Source: Caenorhabditis remanei (taxonomy: Eukaryota > Nematoda > Chromadorea > Rhabditida > Rhabditidae). Taken from it: a stretch of DNA of 64,000 bases. Position 1 is the stretch's first letter. Each line of letters opens with the position of its first letter. Positions 1 to 13,100 of this stretch are shown piece by piece. Under the pieces are notes generated by a model. The model was given only the letters and a program-made list of their open reading frames with translations. It had not been told where the DNA came from and did no database searches. The position numbers and the translations under genes were made by a program. The stretch lies in contig NC_071328.1 in assembly GCF_010183535.1 (NCBI RefSeq), positions 3,472,001-3,536,000 on the forward strand. Direction: 5' to 3'.

Positions 1-1463
1 TCTAGCTTGTGTTCGACCAACACCGAGACACGGAAAATGACACGAAAAGTGTGATTATTCGCACCCCCCTCTGGAGCAGAAGAAGAAGATTATCATCGCT
101 CCTCTCGACTCAATTCGAAAGGCGCGAAGGTGTCCGGTTTCAGAGAAAAAGCATAGATACTACTGACATGATATGACACCCTGAAGGAGTCTCTCTCGAC
201 TATCACATCTCTTTCTGCTAGACACATGTTCTCGGCTGGTTTTTGTTGGTGTCCAATTTCTGGGATTACTGTAACACATAACAGGGTTCGTGAAAAGGAG
301 AAGGAGGGAATAGAGAGATCTTTGACTTTTAGGTGCTGGAATTTGGAGGGTGATCTTGTAATAGGGGTAGTTGGGGTCCCTCTTTTTCTAAATCTAAACG
401 AATTTATCGTATTTTTTACGAAAAAAACCTATTTTTTGGGATTTTAGATTACAAAAATTGAAGTTTCGCTGAAAATTCAGAGAAATTAAGTTGCTTTCAC
501 TTAAAAGCCGAGTTTTTGACGATCTTCCGTCAAAAATTGAATTTTCTGTTGAAAATTCAGAGAAATGCAGTTTTTCCCTTAAAAATCGAATTTTCGAGCG
601 AAAAAAAATAGATATTTTCTCTGAAAGTTGGTGAAAATCTCTCTTTTTGATTGAAAACCACAAAATTTCGAAGAAAAAAAAAATCAGATTTTCAGAGCAA
701 ATTTTAGAAAGGTTTTAGAATTTGAATATTCACCTTAAAACTGAATTTTAACGATTTTCAGTCAAAAATAGGCTTTTCTTTGAAAACTAGTGAAAAATCT
801 CTATTTTTTTTGAAAACAACAAAATTTCGAGAAATAAAAACAGATTTTCAGAAAATCGAATTTTCAGCTTAAAACTAAATTTTTAGTATTTTTCTGACTC
901 CTAATTGCTTTTTTTCTCAAAAATTTCATATTTTTACAGTAAAAAATCGAAATCTCTAAAATTCGAAATTTTCATTTTTCAGCTAAAAATTTGAATTTTT
1001 GCTATTTTTCCGTTCGAAATAAGGTTTCTAAATTGGAATTTTCAGCTTAAAACTGAATTTTCCGATTTTTTCGACTCCTAATTGCTTTTTTCCTCAAAAA
1101 ATTCTCATTTTTACAGTAAAAATCCAATTTTTTGAAAACTTTAACTTTCACCTTAAAATTTCTATTTTCGCTATTTTCCCCCTATTACCTTACTACACGT
1201 GGAAACCGACGTGGTATCCAAAAGACTTCCGACACTTCCACGTGGGATCGTTGTCGTCGTCGTGGTGGTTGAGGATGTGTTGTGTCCTCCTAAAACCAAT
1301 AAAAATGCATGTTCCCAGTGAAATTATATTTTTTATGCTTTTGGTTTTCTCGCATTCCCTTCAAAGCCTATCATTTTTTGTCGCACTCACGATTCTCCAT
1401 GTTCTTGTCAGTCTCCTCTTCCTCCATTTTCAGTGTCTAAAAAATTTTTTCTTTGATTATAGC

Positions 1464-1718
1464 ATGCACGTCGAGTCCCGACTAACCTTTGCAGATGCGC
1501 TCTATTGCCAACGGGGGTTACACATTGTCGTAGCGGTGAACTTTAGAACTTTCTGTGCATACCGTGGTGAACATTAGAATTTATTCGACGTTGAAAAATA
1601 ATTAATTCTAATGTTCACCACGATATGCACAGAAAGTTTTAACGTTCACCACTACGACAATGTGTAACCCCCATGGCAATAGAGCGCATCTGCATAGGTT
1701 AGTCGGGACTCTACATGG
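1464..1718. repeat. Near-perfect foldback (hairpin) element
   Basis: The sequence from about 1464 to 1583 is repeated in inverted orientation from about 1600 to 1718, around a short loop. The arms share segments such as GAGTCCCGACTAACC and GGGGGTTACACATTGTCG. The arms of about 120 bp are typical of a MITE or foldback transposon. No coding sequence is present. Confidence 0.85.
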
Positions 1719-2509
1719 ATCTGTACCATGTTCATCGATGCCTTCGGCTCCAATATCGCTTTGAGCACATTCTCCGACAAACCATCCGCATTCGACCGTC
1801 TCGGCGCGCGCAAACTCATGATTCCACGTTTTTCCTTCCTGTCAATCCATTTTTATTGCATTTTGTAGAAGAGATGCATTAAGCCCTCATATTATTATTA
1901 TAGTTATAATATATAATATGAGAACATTAGTTTTGAAATGTGGAGTGACATCTCCCACACTTTTCCCCTCTTTTTCCCTCTTTTCCACAAGACCTTTCAA
2001 GGTTTCTCACGTTATTACAGCCAAAAAAGTTGACTTTTTGACTTTGGCTTCTCTTCTTGTTCTCTTTACTCATTAATAATACCAGCAACACGTGTCCACA
2101 CGAGCAGCTGTGATTTCTGCCACCTTTCGATCGTATATCAATCTTTCTCATCTTCTCAGGTACTACTAGTAGTATTACTAGGAGGGGCACCGGAAGACAA
2201 ATCATCGATCCTTCCCCTCTCCAACCGATTTGACACAATTTCTCTCACAGGATATAAATTATAAATCTGTGGATCTAGGGGGAACACATTTTTTTGTGTG
2301 TTGGTGGTATAAACTGCCCACATGTTCCAATAATCGACCATAAGCTGTAAATTACCACTGAGATAGAGACATATGGTCGGTGTCGGTTTAAGGAGAGAGC
2401 ATCAGGAGAAGGTTGTGTTGTGACAGTGATCTCGAGAAAGCTGTCAGTGTCAATTAGGATATCGTTTTGTATGACAATTGGTTTTATCGGATTTCGAATA
2501 TTTAATAAG

Positions 2510-2949
2510 CAGACTTGCAACGGGCCGGGCCGGGCCGGGCCGGGCCGGGCCGGAATGAAAATTTCCAGGGCCCGGCCCGGCCCGGCCCGGCCCGTGGCCC
2601 GGCCCGGCCCGGCCCGGCCCGGCCCGGTCGGCCCGGAAGTTCAGTACTGAAAAAAATTCAAATTTTTTTTTCGAAAATTTCCCGATTTTTTTTGAAAAAT
2701 ATTTCTTAAAAACAATTTTTTGTAGGTTTCGAAGGTTTTTGAAAAATATACTTGAGGAAAAATATGAAAAATTTTCAGAAAATAAATTTTTGGACAAAAA
2801 TTGTAGTGAAAAAAGTTCAAAAATTCAAATCCGGGCCGACCGGGCCGGGCCGGGCCGGAGCTTTCTCGGCCCGGCCCGGCCCGGCCCGATCGGGCCGGGC
2901 CGGGCCGGGCCAAAACCGGGCCGGGCCGGCCCGGAATCTTGCAAGTCTG
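2510..2949. mobile_element. hAT-like MITE filled with GGGCC repeats
   Basis: Terminal inverted repeats CAGACTTGCAA (2510-2520) and TTGCAAGTCTG (2939-2949) bound the element. It is flanked by a perfect 8-bp direct repeat TTAATAAG (2502-2509 and 2950-2957). An 8-bp target duplication with CAG-type termini is characteristic of the hAT superfamily. The interior is two blocks of tandem GGCCCG/GGGCC units (about 2521-2637 and 2830-2935) around an A/T-rich spacer. It encodes nothing; open frames across it are artefacts of the GC repeat. Confidence 0.85.
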
Positions 2950-4559
2950 TTAATAAGTATTGGCTTAGAAACCATTTGAGCTGACTTGTGAGATATCGGT
3001 CTTTTCGTCTAGAAAGTATCCTTTTTCGCCAAATTTTCAGACGAACTCTTGAAAATCGGTCTTTTAGCTAAATCTGGAAGCCGAAGATTTTCAGCTCTAG
3101 ATCTTGCAATTAGCTGATTTCCATGTCTTGAAATGTCTGAAACTGAGATTTTTCAGAATCTCTTTTTCCAGCACTTCCAGACAAAGAACCTTCAGAATCC
3201 ACAAGTTTCAGGGATTCTAGTGGTATAGTGGTATCAGATCTATCAGTGTCACTTCTGAGACTAGAATACGTGAGGATTCTGATTCTTCTAAACTGGAAAT
3301 TTCTAAAAATGAGATTTTTCAGAATCTCATTATCTAGAATGTTCCAAATTCCGCTATTTCAGACATTTTTCAAAATCTGATAATCGGTCCAGAACCTGAC
3401 TTTCTAGTCATCTATCCTAATAGACTCTTCTCTCTATTTTCGACGATTAATCCGATTGCGTTGTGTTAGAACAATGTTATTCAACACACTTAATATTCCA
3501 GGTGTCATAACAAAACTGTATAGAGCACTTCTCGTCTCGATTATCCTGACACATGACCTCCGAAGGGGGATTTACGAGCTCTTCAATAAACAGTCACATA
3601 GTTCCACAACACAGTTCCAAAAGTTGCGTAATGCAATAAATTGCGTATTTGATGATGTGTGTAGCGAAGCGATATTTTCCCATTTAATCCACGCATTTGT
3701 GTGGCCTTTTGTTTGTCTCTCATTTAAACAACGGGGTCCTCATCTCTCGTAATAGATAGCTTAGCAGGTGTAGAGACATACACTGTGTTCACACGCCTTT
3801 TGTTGACATCGCTTAACTGGATAATGAAGTGTTTTTCTTCATTCCCCTCTTGCCTTCTGAAGAGAAGAAGAAGAAGATGTCAACGAGTCTAGGGGTCAAT
3901 CAAAAAGTGTTGCGCAAGTCTGGGCCTATCAAAACGGGCTTACAGCAGATCTTGGCAGATGATCGGGACAAGATTACGAAACACTACGCGTGTTTCGGAT
4001 CTCCCCTATTCCCTTCCTTTCTGACCTTTCTCTGTTGTGGTTAGTGGGTAATTGGAGCGAGAGATTGAAACTACTGATGACTCGATTTCCACGGTGTACA
4101 ATGTCAGAAATAAACATTTCTCTCGTCTCGGATTATAAACAATCTCCGAGGGGTCCCCAACACTAACACTAACATGAAAACGACCTGCAATTTATCAATT
4201 GCGACACGTCGTTTCGGTTGGCGTCGGAGGAGGCGGGAAGGGGACAGGCGCCCCTTGTCGTACATCGCTTTTCACCCCCCGATTCAGACCATGTTGTTTC
4301 ATCGCCGGTGTGGACACCTGACACCTCGAGAGCCTGTGATTATCACTTCTCACTTCTGAGTCCACTCAACACTCAATTCTTTATGTGTTCCCCGCTGATT
4401 AGCCACAAAAACAACTATGACATTTATAGGGGGTGGTCTTGGGGAATTCTGCCGGTACTTTATGTGTTTTTTGGCCGGAAATGAGCAATGAACGGATTTC
4501 AGGGATAGGATAGAGAGAAATTTGGATTTTTTTGAAAATTACTAAATTTTCGAGATTTT

Positions 4560-5380
4560 CCAATTTTCATTGTTATGAAAATGAGCGGCTCTAACATTGA
4601 AAATTGCGCTTAAAATGAGTTGTTTTAAGCCGAAAAATCAGAATTTTTCCAAAAAGATTTTTTTGAAAATTCAGAATTTTACCAATTTTATTGTATTTGC
4701 TGTTCTATAACTTTGAATGTTTGAAATTTAGCACCAAAAATAGCATTTTTCTCGAAAAAAATCTGATTTTTCTATTGAAATTTTATCAAAATTTCAGCAT
4801 TTTCGGACTGTCAGCATAATATTTAAACCAAAATGCGATATTTGAGAGAAATGACAAGATTTCTGCATTTTTTCTGCAAATTTTGATAATTGAGAAAAAA
4901 TCGAAAAATCAGATTTTTCGAAAAAAATGATACTTTTTGCAGTAATTTTAGAATATTCAACGTTTTTTACAAAAAATTGTTGAAATTCTCAATTTTCTAA
5001 AAAAAAAATTCGAAAAATTCTGTTTTTTCGGCTAAAACAACTCATTTTGAGCTCAATTTTCAATTTTAAAGCCACTTCACTATGAAATTTCTGAAATTTC
5101 GGTTTAAAACAGCTAAAATTTTCAAGCTTCGAGCTTACAACCAAATTGCTGAAATTCTGAATTTTCAAAAAAAAAAAATTTTTAATAATTTTTTTCGAAA
5201 AGTACCGATTTATTTCGGTTATAAATGCTAGTTTTTACTCAATTTTTGATTTTAAAAGCACTTCACTATGAAATTTCTGAAATTTCGGTTTAAAACAGCT
5301 AAAATCTTCAAAACTTTTGCAAAATCTGATTTTCTAGAGAATTTTCTAGCATTTTTGTTGAAATTTTTTAGTTTTTTTTG
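4560..5380. repeat. A/T-rich internally repetitive block
   Basis: Short segments recur here, including a direct repeat of about 55 bp containing GAAATTTCTGAAATTTCGG near 5085 and 5272, roughly 185 bp apart. The function is unknown; it is probably a degenerate satellite or old mobile element. Confidence 0.5.
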
Positions 5381-7740
5381 TTGAAAAACCCCAATTTTGT
5401 CCCCTTATCTCTATCCCTTTCCCGCTTCAAGAAAACCATTACTAACCGCTTCCGGTTGAGCTGAAACTCATCCTTCCGGTAGCTATAGCTCAATCCCAGT
5501 TTCGACCTCCCTGACGTCCAAAATATCGCCATAAGATAAGCATCAAACAACTTCACACCCCTTAGGAGGCAATTAGAATAAGATCGAAATGAAAGATAAG
5601 AGAAGTCGTGTCACATCTTCTTCTTCTTAATTAGGTAGTCAGGTATCACGGCTTATCCACGTCCTCAACCCTGACCTCTCCAAGGAAGATTTGAATATGA
5701 TGAACACTTGTAACGGATCGGACCAGTGAGTATAAGACACCCCTGGATGTCCGGTCTAATCGCATAATTATAACTGTCAATCGGTGCCTACATAGAGATA
5801 TTTCCTCCTCCTCCTCGACTACAGGTGCCGCCTGCTAATTAAGCAGATTTTGTGTGTACAGAGAGAGGTAATACAGTCTCGATTACAGACAGGTGTTGAC
5901 CCGTATGATATACAACGCACCCACATTTTGAAGCATTCGAATGGAATGAATACAAATATTAGGAGGACGGGCGGTACAATATATCAGTTGAGCCCCGCCG
6001 CAAAAAGAGAGCGAGAAAGTAGATAAATAATCGGAGGGTAAATGATCAATTACTTCTTTTTCTTCACTCCTTTTATTCCTTTGAAACCCACTTGTAATCG
6101 AGCCAATTCCTTCCAGGCACTAGTAGCCGTGGGGGAAATATTTGCGGGCCACCGCCGGCGCATTTTGAAGCAATTTCCTTTGCTTTTAGGGCATATGTTT
6201 TCTCAAATTAATGTGTTCTCATTTGCATTTTGGCATCATGTTCAACATGGTGGACATGCTCGGGCCCGGTGGTGTGACACTTCAATCTGCTTTATTTAGC
6301 CCCTTTTGAAATTCGCACCCCCCTCCCACTTACAATGATTTTCGATGGAAATTCCGATGGATTTGTGGAGAATTCGGTAGAAATTCGTTTTTTTGTGCTG
6401 AAAATTCAAAAATTTTAGTTATAATTAGCGTTTTTTTTGAGAAAAATGATTAAAAAATAAATTTAAATTTAAGAAAATGTCTCGTAAATCTTCTTCGTGG
6501 CGAAACCCGAAAAAGTTTTAGAGAATGCGCCTTTAAAGATTACGGTAAAGGTCTAAAAAATATTTTTCGAAACATTTTCCGGAAAAAATCAAAAACTACT
6601 AGTTTTTCGCAAATTTCGAAGCAAAAAACAATAAAAATAGATTTTTGAATTTAATTTGCAGGTTTTCGCAACAAAAAATCATAAAAATCATCATTTTTAC
6701 AAATTTTGCATTTTCGCTGCGAGACCCAATAACAATTTTCGGGATGCGCCTTTAAATTTAAACCTTTTTCTTACGGTTTTCAATTATAATATCCGAAATT
6801 TTTGAAAAATCCCCAAATAAATATGGAATTTCCCAAATATTAAAATGACGAGATTGATGCAAAACCCGAAATAAAGTGTTATCTGTTTCGGAAGTAATAC
6901 TCAATTACCTGCTTTACTCACTTCCCCAATATACACTGGAATATCAACCGGAAACACGCATTTTTTGCAAGTGCAACGTTTCATGACAACTGCGTCAAAC
7001 GGCCATGACAATCATTTTTGACTTTTCCGGTGTATGTCGTCGTGACATCAATTGATAAGCGGAGATCTGAATCGTTTTTTTTTTTCTTCGAATCCCAATT
7101 TGGATTGGTATTCTTGCCAAAGTTATTACTGTAGTTTGATCATCTTCGCCGGTGCCAACGCTCGCCTCGTTCGCCTCTCACCAAACACTGTGTTAAGCGT
7201 CGATAATCTGAGACAAACATATCGTTAACACGGATTGTCAAGTGTTTGAACATTTCACTCACTCCTCTCACAAGCTTACAGGAAACATACACAAAACACA
7301 CAAACTAAGGCTCTTTTTCTTTTTCTCGCCATCCACTTTTTCCCTATGATATTTTCGACAATCATAGTGTTCACTGTACATGCCAAGTTTTATGGGTCCC
7401 TCTCGGATTATCATCGCGTATCACTCGTTATCTGCCCATCAATCCCCATTACAGGAAGGGAAGATGTTAACAGTTCTGTCATTACCTCATCCCCCTATCC
7501 AATACAAGTCATAAATCGTTTCTAAGTACCTCGAGATCTCAATCTTCTGGAATAGTATATATACAAACAACACCTGTGGCGAAGAACGAGGAGTTCACGA
7601 CCTTTTTAGTGGACACGTGTTGATGAATTAACGTGATGGATATGTTTTGAGTGTCACAAAGGTGTCATATAGTAGAAAATCGAGATTAATATAGATGAGG
7701 TTTAGTGGGGTACGGTATATGGAGTGGGAAAAAAAGAAAC

Positions 7741-7822
7741 AAAAAATGTTGCCACCACCAAAACCCGAACCCCAAACCGTTTGGGTGACAATGTAGAACA
7801 CAAGCCACTGCGCCATCCCAGC
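7741..7822 (-). ncRNA. tRNA-like Pol III unit a
   Basis: On the minus strand there is box A TGGCGCAGTGG (7815-7805), box B GGTTCGGGTTT (7771-7761) and a six-T run (7746-7741) that could terminate Pol III. I could not fold a convincing acceptor stem, so it is a tRNA-derived element rather than a confident tRNA. The TTTATCAC-type upstream motif seen in other copies is not found here. Confidence 0.35.
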
Positions 7823-8877
7823 GCCGCTGAAGACTAAGGTTCAAGGAATACAAGAAAGGGGACGCCGTTAGCTCTGTGAGAAGCTCCTGAAAAATTGAAT
7901 TAAAAACATTTTTTGAGAATTTTTGCAAGAACTTTTTTTTCTGGTCCGTCAGAAAGGAACACGTCTTCCGTTTAATTACTTCTACTACCGTAGTCGATGT
8001 AATTCCTTTTGTTGAACCCAACTCTCCTTTTTCTGAAAAAAGAGAGGGTACCACCGCCACCGCTCCAGAAACCCATTTCCCCACTTTTCTGCTCCTCATA
8101 AATTGTTCCGACACCTCATGTCTACATACCCCTCTTTCCCCCCACCGCTCTCCCTTCGCCTAAGCTCCGCCCACAATTCTCGGAGACTCCGCCTTCCCCT
8201 ACACGTTCGGTATGCTTCCTTCCTCTCAATCATCCATCGTTTTGACATCAATTCTACACAGGCTCTTCACTGTTTTTGTTAGTTTGTTGCAACAACACAA
8301 CAACTACATATTATTATGTGTTGTTGTGACCCCCCGGGAGTGTTGTAATAACTAAATAAAGGCGGGAATGATGACCCGTAAAAGAGACATGTTAACACAA
8401 AAAGTGACACACAATAGTAAGTAAATGCATTACACCGTGTGTAGTACCGTTTTTTTTCTTGCTTACCTGCTGTGGTGTCTTCATTTTTTGTCTTCTTCTT
8501 CGCCTACCCCCTTTCATCATCATCATCATCATCGTCTTCTCTCCTCTTTTTGGCCACTTCTTTACAACACTTCGGACAACAACGAGACATGCCATTCTCC
8601 TGTTTAAACTTCTTTTCTCTCGGTGTCCCTCTAACCGTTCTGACCATTACCTAATTGCTTCTTACTTTCTATTCTTAAAATGTATCATTCTTGACGAAAA
8701 GGTTCGCGCAGCTTCCTTTGTCTTCTGATTCGACACTGTCTTTGTTTTCGGGTCAGTTTTACCATTTCTTGTAGAATCTTGTCTTGAATCTAGTGGTCAA
8801 TTCCTATCCTGTCTACCGTAGCCAGCTTATCATTTCCTGCCGGCACCTGTATCCCCTTCCACGTAAACCTTTTCGCT

Positions 8878-8970
8878 GGCCGCGTGGCTCAGGTGGGTGT
8901 GCGCCCGTTTGTCACACTACACTATTTGGGGTTATTGGTTCGTGTTTTGCTGCGGCTTTGTGGTTTTTTT
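8878..8970 (+). ncRNA. tRNA-like Pol III unit b
   Basis: Box A TGGCTCAGGTGG (8885-8896) and box B GGTTCGTGTTT (8937-8947) are followed by a seven-T run (8964-8970). GCCGCG before box A can pair with TGCGGC after box B, giving a six-pair acceptor-like stem with one G-T pair. A CTTATCAT motif lies about 59 nt upstream of box A, further than the 41-42 nt seen in the best copies. Anticodon and D stems are poor, so a working tRNA is unlikely. Confidence 0.35.
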
Positions 8971-10109
8971 GTTTTTTGCATTATCAAATTTGCGTTTAAC
9001 TTTCACTTTCTTGATTACCTGGAACGATTTTTTATTTTTTTTCTTCTCTTCTCCCCGATACTATCTTCTCCATTTTTCCACCCTTCATCAATTTTTTTCT
9101 CTTCTCTTCCGTTCCCCCGCTCCCCTAAATTCTCGTAATTTCCACTAAATCATTTTTATCTCCAAATTCAAATCTACGCGTGTTCCTATTTAGTATTACT
9201 TCAATTTTCACTTGTTCTACACTCCTAGGCTTCCCTTCCACGAAGCTCCGCCCCCCGTCCCCACCTCACGGCGTGTCTATTGGCGGATGGGCGGAGCCTA
9301 ATCGGAGGAAGAGAGACACACCGCCGGCCCGCCGGGGCGATCTGCAGAAGATTGCTCAACAAGTTGTTGAACATAAGGTCCCCCCTTGTCTTCTTCTTCT
9401 TCATCTTCTCGAATTATCAATCAAAAACTTTTCGTTTTTTTTCATTTCTCGTTTCACTCCTCAACCACACTCCTTATCGCTTACTGCCTCCTTTGTGCTC
9501 CGTTTCGTCGTCGTTTTGACGAGAAAAAAAGCTGGAAAACTCACTGATAACAGAAGTTCTTATTCTTATTTATTGTGTTCAGATCACATATATAAATTAT
9601 CTTCAAAATGATGCATTACGCCCATCAGGTCCGTTTTTGACGTTTTTGATGTACACTAACTTTTTTGTCTTTCTTTGATCTACCGTGTTTTCTCTTTTGT
9701 GAGTGTTTTTTAGAAAGATTTTTGTATGGTAAGAAAGCTGAAATCATGAGGATTCAAAATCTGTTTATATTTTTTATATCGGACAAAATTGAGCCAAGTT
9801 ACAAAGCTTTGAAGTAAGCGGAGTCTTCAAAACGTTGTAACTCGGTGAGTTTTGATCCTGTAAAATTTTTGAGAACAGATTCTGAATCCTTAGGTTTTCA
9901 GCTTTCCAGACGTATAAGTTTTGTAGTTAAAAAATTGAGAATTCAGTATCTTTTTTCAACGTTTTCCTAGAAACCGAATCCTCACGTCTTGATCTTCCTA
10001 ACATTCCTAGTAACTCCATGTTTTCCTTTTTTCTTTGGAGTTTTTTGTCCGTTTCCTTAAGTTTTGTCTGGTCACCCTAAAATCTCATCCTAATTTCTTC
10101 CAGATAAAA

Positions 10110-13100
10110 ATGGAAAAGTCGGAAGAAGTCGCGACACCAGCTGCTCCCTCATCCGACGTTCTACGCGGAATGCTCCCACCAAATCTTCTCGGTCAATTCC
10201 AGATCCATCCAAACACCATGACTCAATTCCTCCAGGCTCAAGCCGCCGCCGCTCAACAACCCAACCTAGTATTTCCCGGAGTTCCCATGTTCACACCGGG
10301 TCTTCCCGCTGATTTTAAGCCAGAAATGTTGATGGGTGCCGGCGGTCCCGGACCGATACCGTTCATGTTCGGAGACCCTCATCGACTGTATCATCCGTAC
10401 GCAATGGATGGAATGAAGAAGAGAAATGCGACACGCGAAGCGACGGCACCACTCAAAGATTGGCTTCACACGCATCGCAAGAATCCGTATCCGTCGAAAA
10501 ATGACAAGTTGATGTTGGCAGTGACAACCGGGATGACACTGACACAGGTATGCTCTATAGCCTACTACAGTACTCCCCAATATTTGCTCATTCTATTATC
10601 CATTCTCAAATTGATTCATCACTTTCGAATTCTCTCCCGCAGTGTTATTGTAACATTCTTTCCAATTTTGACCAGAGACACGACAAAAAAAGGGAAAAGA
10701 TGTCGTTGGTAGATAAGCGACAATGATGACACCTCTCGTATATACTCACACCCCGCTTAATTAATGTGTTTCAAGAGAGACAATACGAGAAATGTGTGTT
10801 TCAAACCAAAGAATTACTAGTATTGCCTAAAAACCAACAACCTTGGCGCCAAAAAGTTTTGAATTTTTTGAATTTGGGGTCTGCGCATGCCTTACGGAAA
10901 TGCCTGAGCGTTAATTAGAGTTAATGCCTGAGCGTTAATTAGAGGTAATTAGGCCGAAATTTATATAAAACTGCTTGAAAGCGCTTAAAATCGGCTAAAT
11001 TCGCCAAAAAAAAAAAAGCAAAAGTTTCGAATTTCGAAAATTTCAAAATTTCGTCCAAATTTCTTGAGACCTATTTCAAAAAATGCGGAATTTTTTTCTG
11101 ATTCTAACGGTATTAGTTTTATGCCGCAAAATGTTGATGTCGCGAAGCATTTTTTGATTTTCGATTTTCGAATTAAAAATATTTTTTAGTTGGGGGCCGC
11201 ACCGGTAGCTTCAAATGACTCGGAAATCCTTATTTGAAAGTTTCAGAGCACAAAAATACTACCATTAGAATTAGCGAAAAATTTGCTGTCTTTTGATGTC
11301 AAATTTGACGAAAAAAATTTTTTTGAAAAAATTTTCCAAAAAATAAATTCTAGGTCTCGACATGGTTCGCGAATGCTCGCCGACGTCTGAAGAAGGAGAA
11401 CAAGATGACGTGGTCACCACAGAATCGACGAGGCGACGGATGCGACGACGATGACGACGACTTTGACGATGACATGAACCGCCCATCGAGCTCCACCTCA
11501 ATTAATTCTGAAAGAAAAGGGGAATCCCTCTTTGGGAAACCCCATCTAGCCTCCCCAACGCCTTCAGGAGAATCTGGAGGTTCAGATGACTTGACGACAC
11601 CAAAGAAGGAGCCGATCTCTCCAATGCCCACAAATGATTTGGACTCGCCGAAACGGAAACCCAAAATGTGGTCGATTGAAGACGTGACGACTTCAGATGA
11701 CGATTCATCGAAGAAGGTATGCATTGAGACCCAGAATTGTATAGATTTTACGAGTTTCTAAAACTTTTACGAAATGGACTTAAAAACTATATGTTTAGTG
11801 AGAGGGGAGCAAATAAACCTTATTCTTCTTCCTCCCCATGTAGTGCACATATTTTATAGAGATGTTAAACTAGTATGAATCATTCACAGGCAGACAGAGA
11901 GCAAACTTTTGAGGTGAAGCCGACACAGGACCTCGCGTTTAACAACAAACACACATACAACTTTTATACATATGAAGTACAATAAGAGTGATAAAATAGA
12001 GTTTTGCAAAAAAAGCAAAAAAGGTTTGTAAAATAGCGAGAGTCGAACCAGCATTGCTTGCGCAGGGACCACCGCGTTACCGCCTGCGCCACGCGGCGTC
12101 AAATTGTGGAGTGACGCCAGGGTGGTGATAAAAGTGCGCCTTCCACCAAATTGCTCGCCACGTCACAAAAATTTTTTCAGCACTCCCCGCCATCATCAGA
12201 CGAGGACGTATCAACCGGAAGTCTGCTATTCCACTCGGCTATGATGAAGAAACAAATGGAAATGATTGCGAGAATGAACCCATTCATGTTCGCCCAAATA
12301 TTCGCCCAACAAGCCGCCCAAACCCAACAAATCTCGCTACTGGCACCCCAATCGACTCCGCCCAACGAAGCAGGTGAGCAGGTGAAGGTGAGCAGGTACA
12401 TTAATACCCTGTATCGAACGAAATGTCTTGTCTCTCCCTTATCACCAAAGTGATTGACAGCCCGCTGAACACCGTGCGCGCTTGTACATGTAAACGTAAT
12501 CCGCTTAATTTTTCTCAAAGTTGTTATCCGATTGATTCGAAAACGCTTCATTCCATCATAATTCGCCCCGCGAAAAGGGCAAAGTTGCATCTGTGTATTT
12601 GCAACTGAAAACCTCTTCTAGTTCAAACAAAAAAGTGAACCAATGTAATAACTTTGTTCGAAACGTCGTCTTCGAGAAGCGCGTCGGTTGGGGGCTTAAA
12701 GTCATTGACCCCACGGATTAGTGTGCCTTCATGTTCTTTTTTTGGTTTTGACTCCTTTCAAATGAGGGGCGCCAGCTCCTTCTTCCACACAATGATATAT
12801 GGGCGATTTGATCCGTTCGTATAGTTGATGGGAAACTCGGAGACGAAGAACACGCGCGGAACATGGTGCCTAGTTATGAAATATGGTACGGGCAAGAAAT
12901 TTTAGAAATTTTGAAAATTTGGAAGCTAGTGCGCTCTATTAAATTGGAAATATCCAATATTTCCGAAAAATGAACATTTTCGAAAATTTTTGATTTTCAT
13001 TATGGTCAGTGTCAGTGACCCATATGGTCAGTGTCAGGGATGCGCGGTACTGTGAATTTCGAAAAATGGAGAAAAAAGCAGTTTCACAGAGTATGCTGGA

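Larger units (their letters stand above)
1..10109. other. Gene-poor region upstream of irx-1
   Basis: I see no convincing protein-coding gene here. Most of the region is A/T-rich sequence in which short blocks recur. A block containing GACTCCTAATTGCTTTTTT occurs near 895 and 1072, and a block containing CACTTCACTATGAAATTTC occurs near 5075 and 5260. The hairpin, hAT-like and tRNA-like elements in it are listed separately. Being about 10 kb immediately upstream of a developmental homeobox gene, it could contain irx-1 enhancers, but I cannot point to specific sites. Open frames at 7.6-9.6 kb lack coding character. A possible irx-1 5' exon at 9608-9628 is discussed under irx-1. Confidence 0.6.

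Noticed and set aside
2420..2984. Overlapping open frames rich in Gly-Pro-Ala-Arg on both strands
   Set aside because: They are created by the GGGCC tandem repeat, which has no stop codon in any frame; there is no splice or codon evidence for a gene.
8425..9611. Several open frames of 60-143 codons upstream of irx-1
   Set aside because: The composition is low-complexity (Phe/Ser/His from T-rich and CAT-repeat sequence), and there is no domain and no phase-consistent exon chain.
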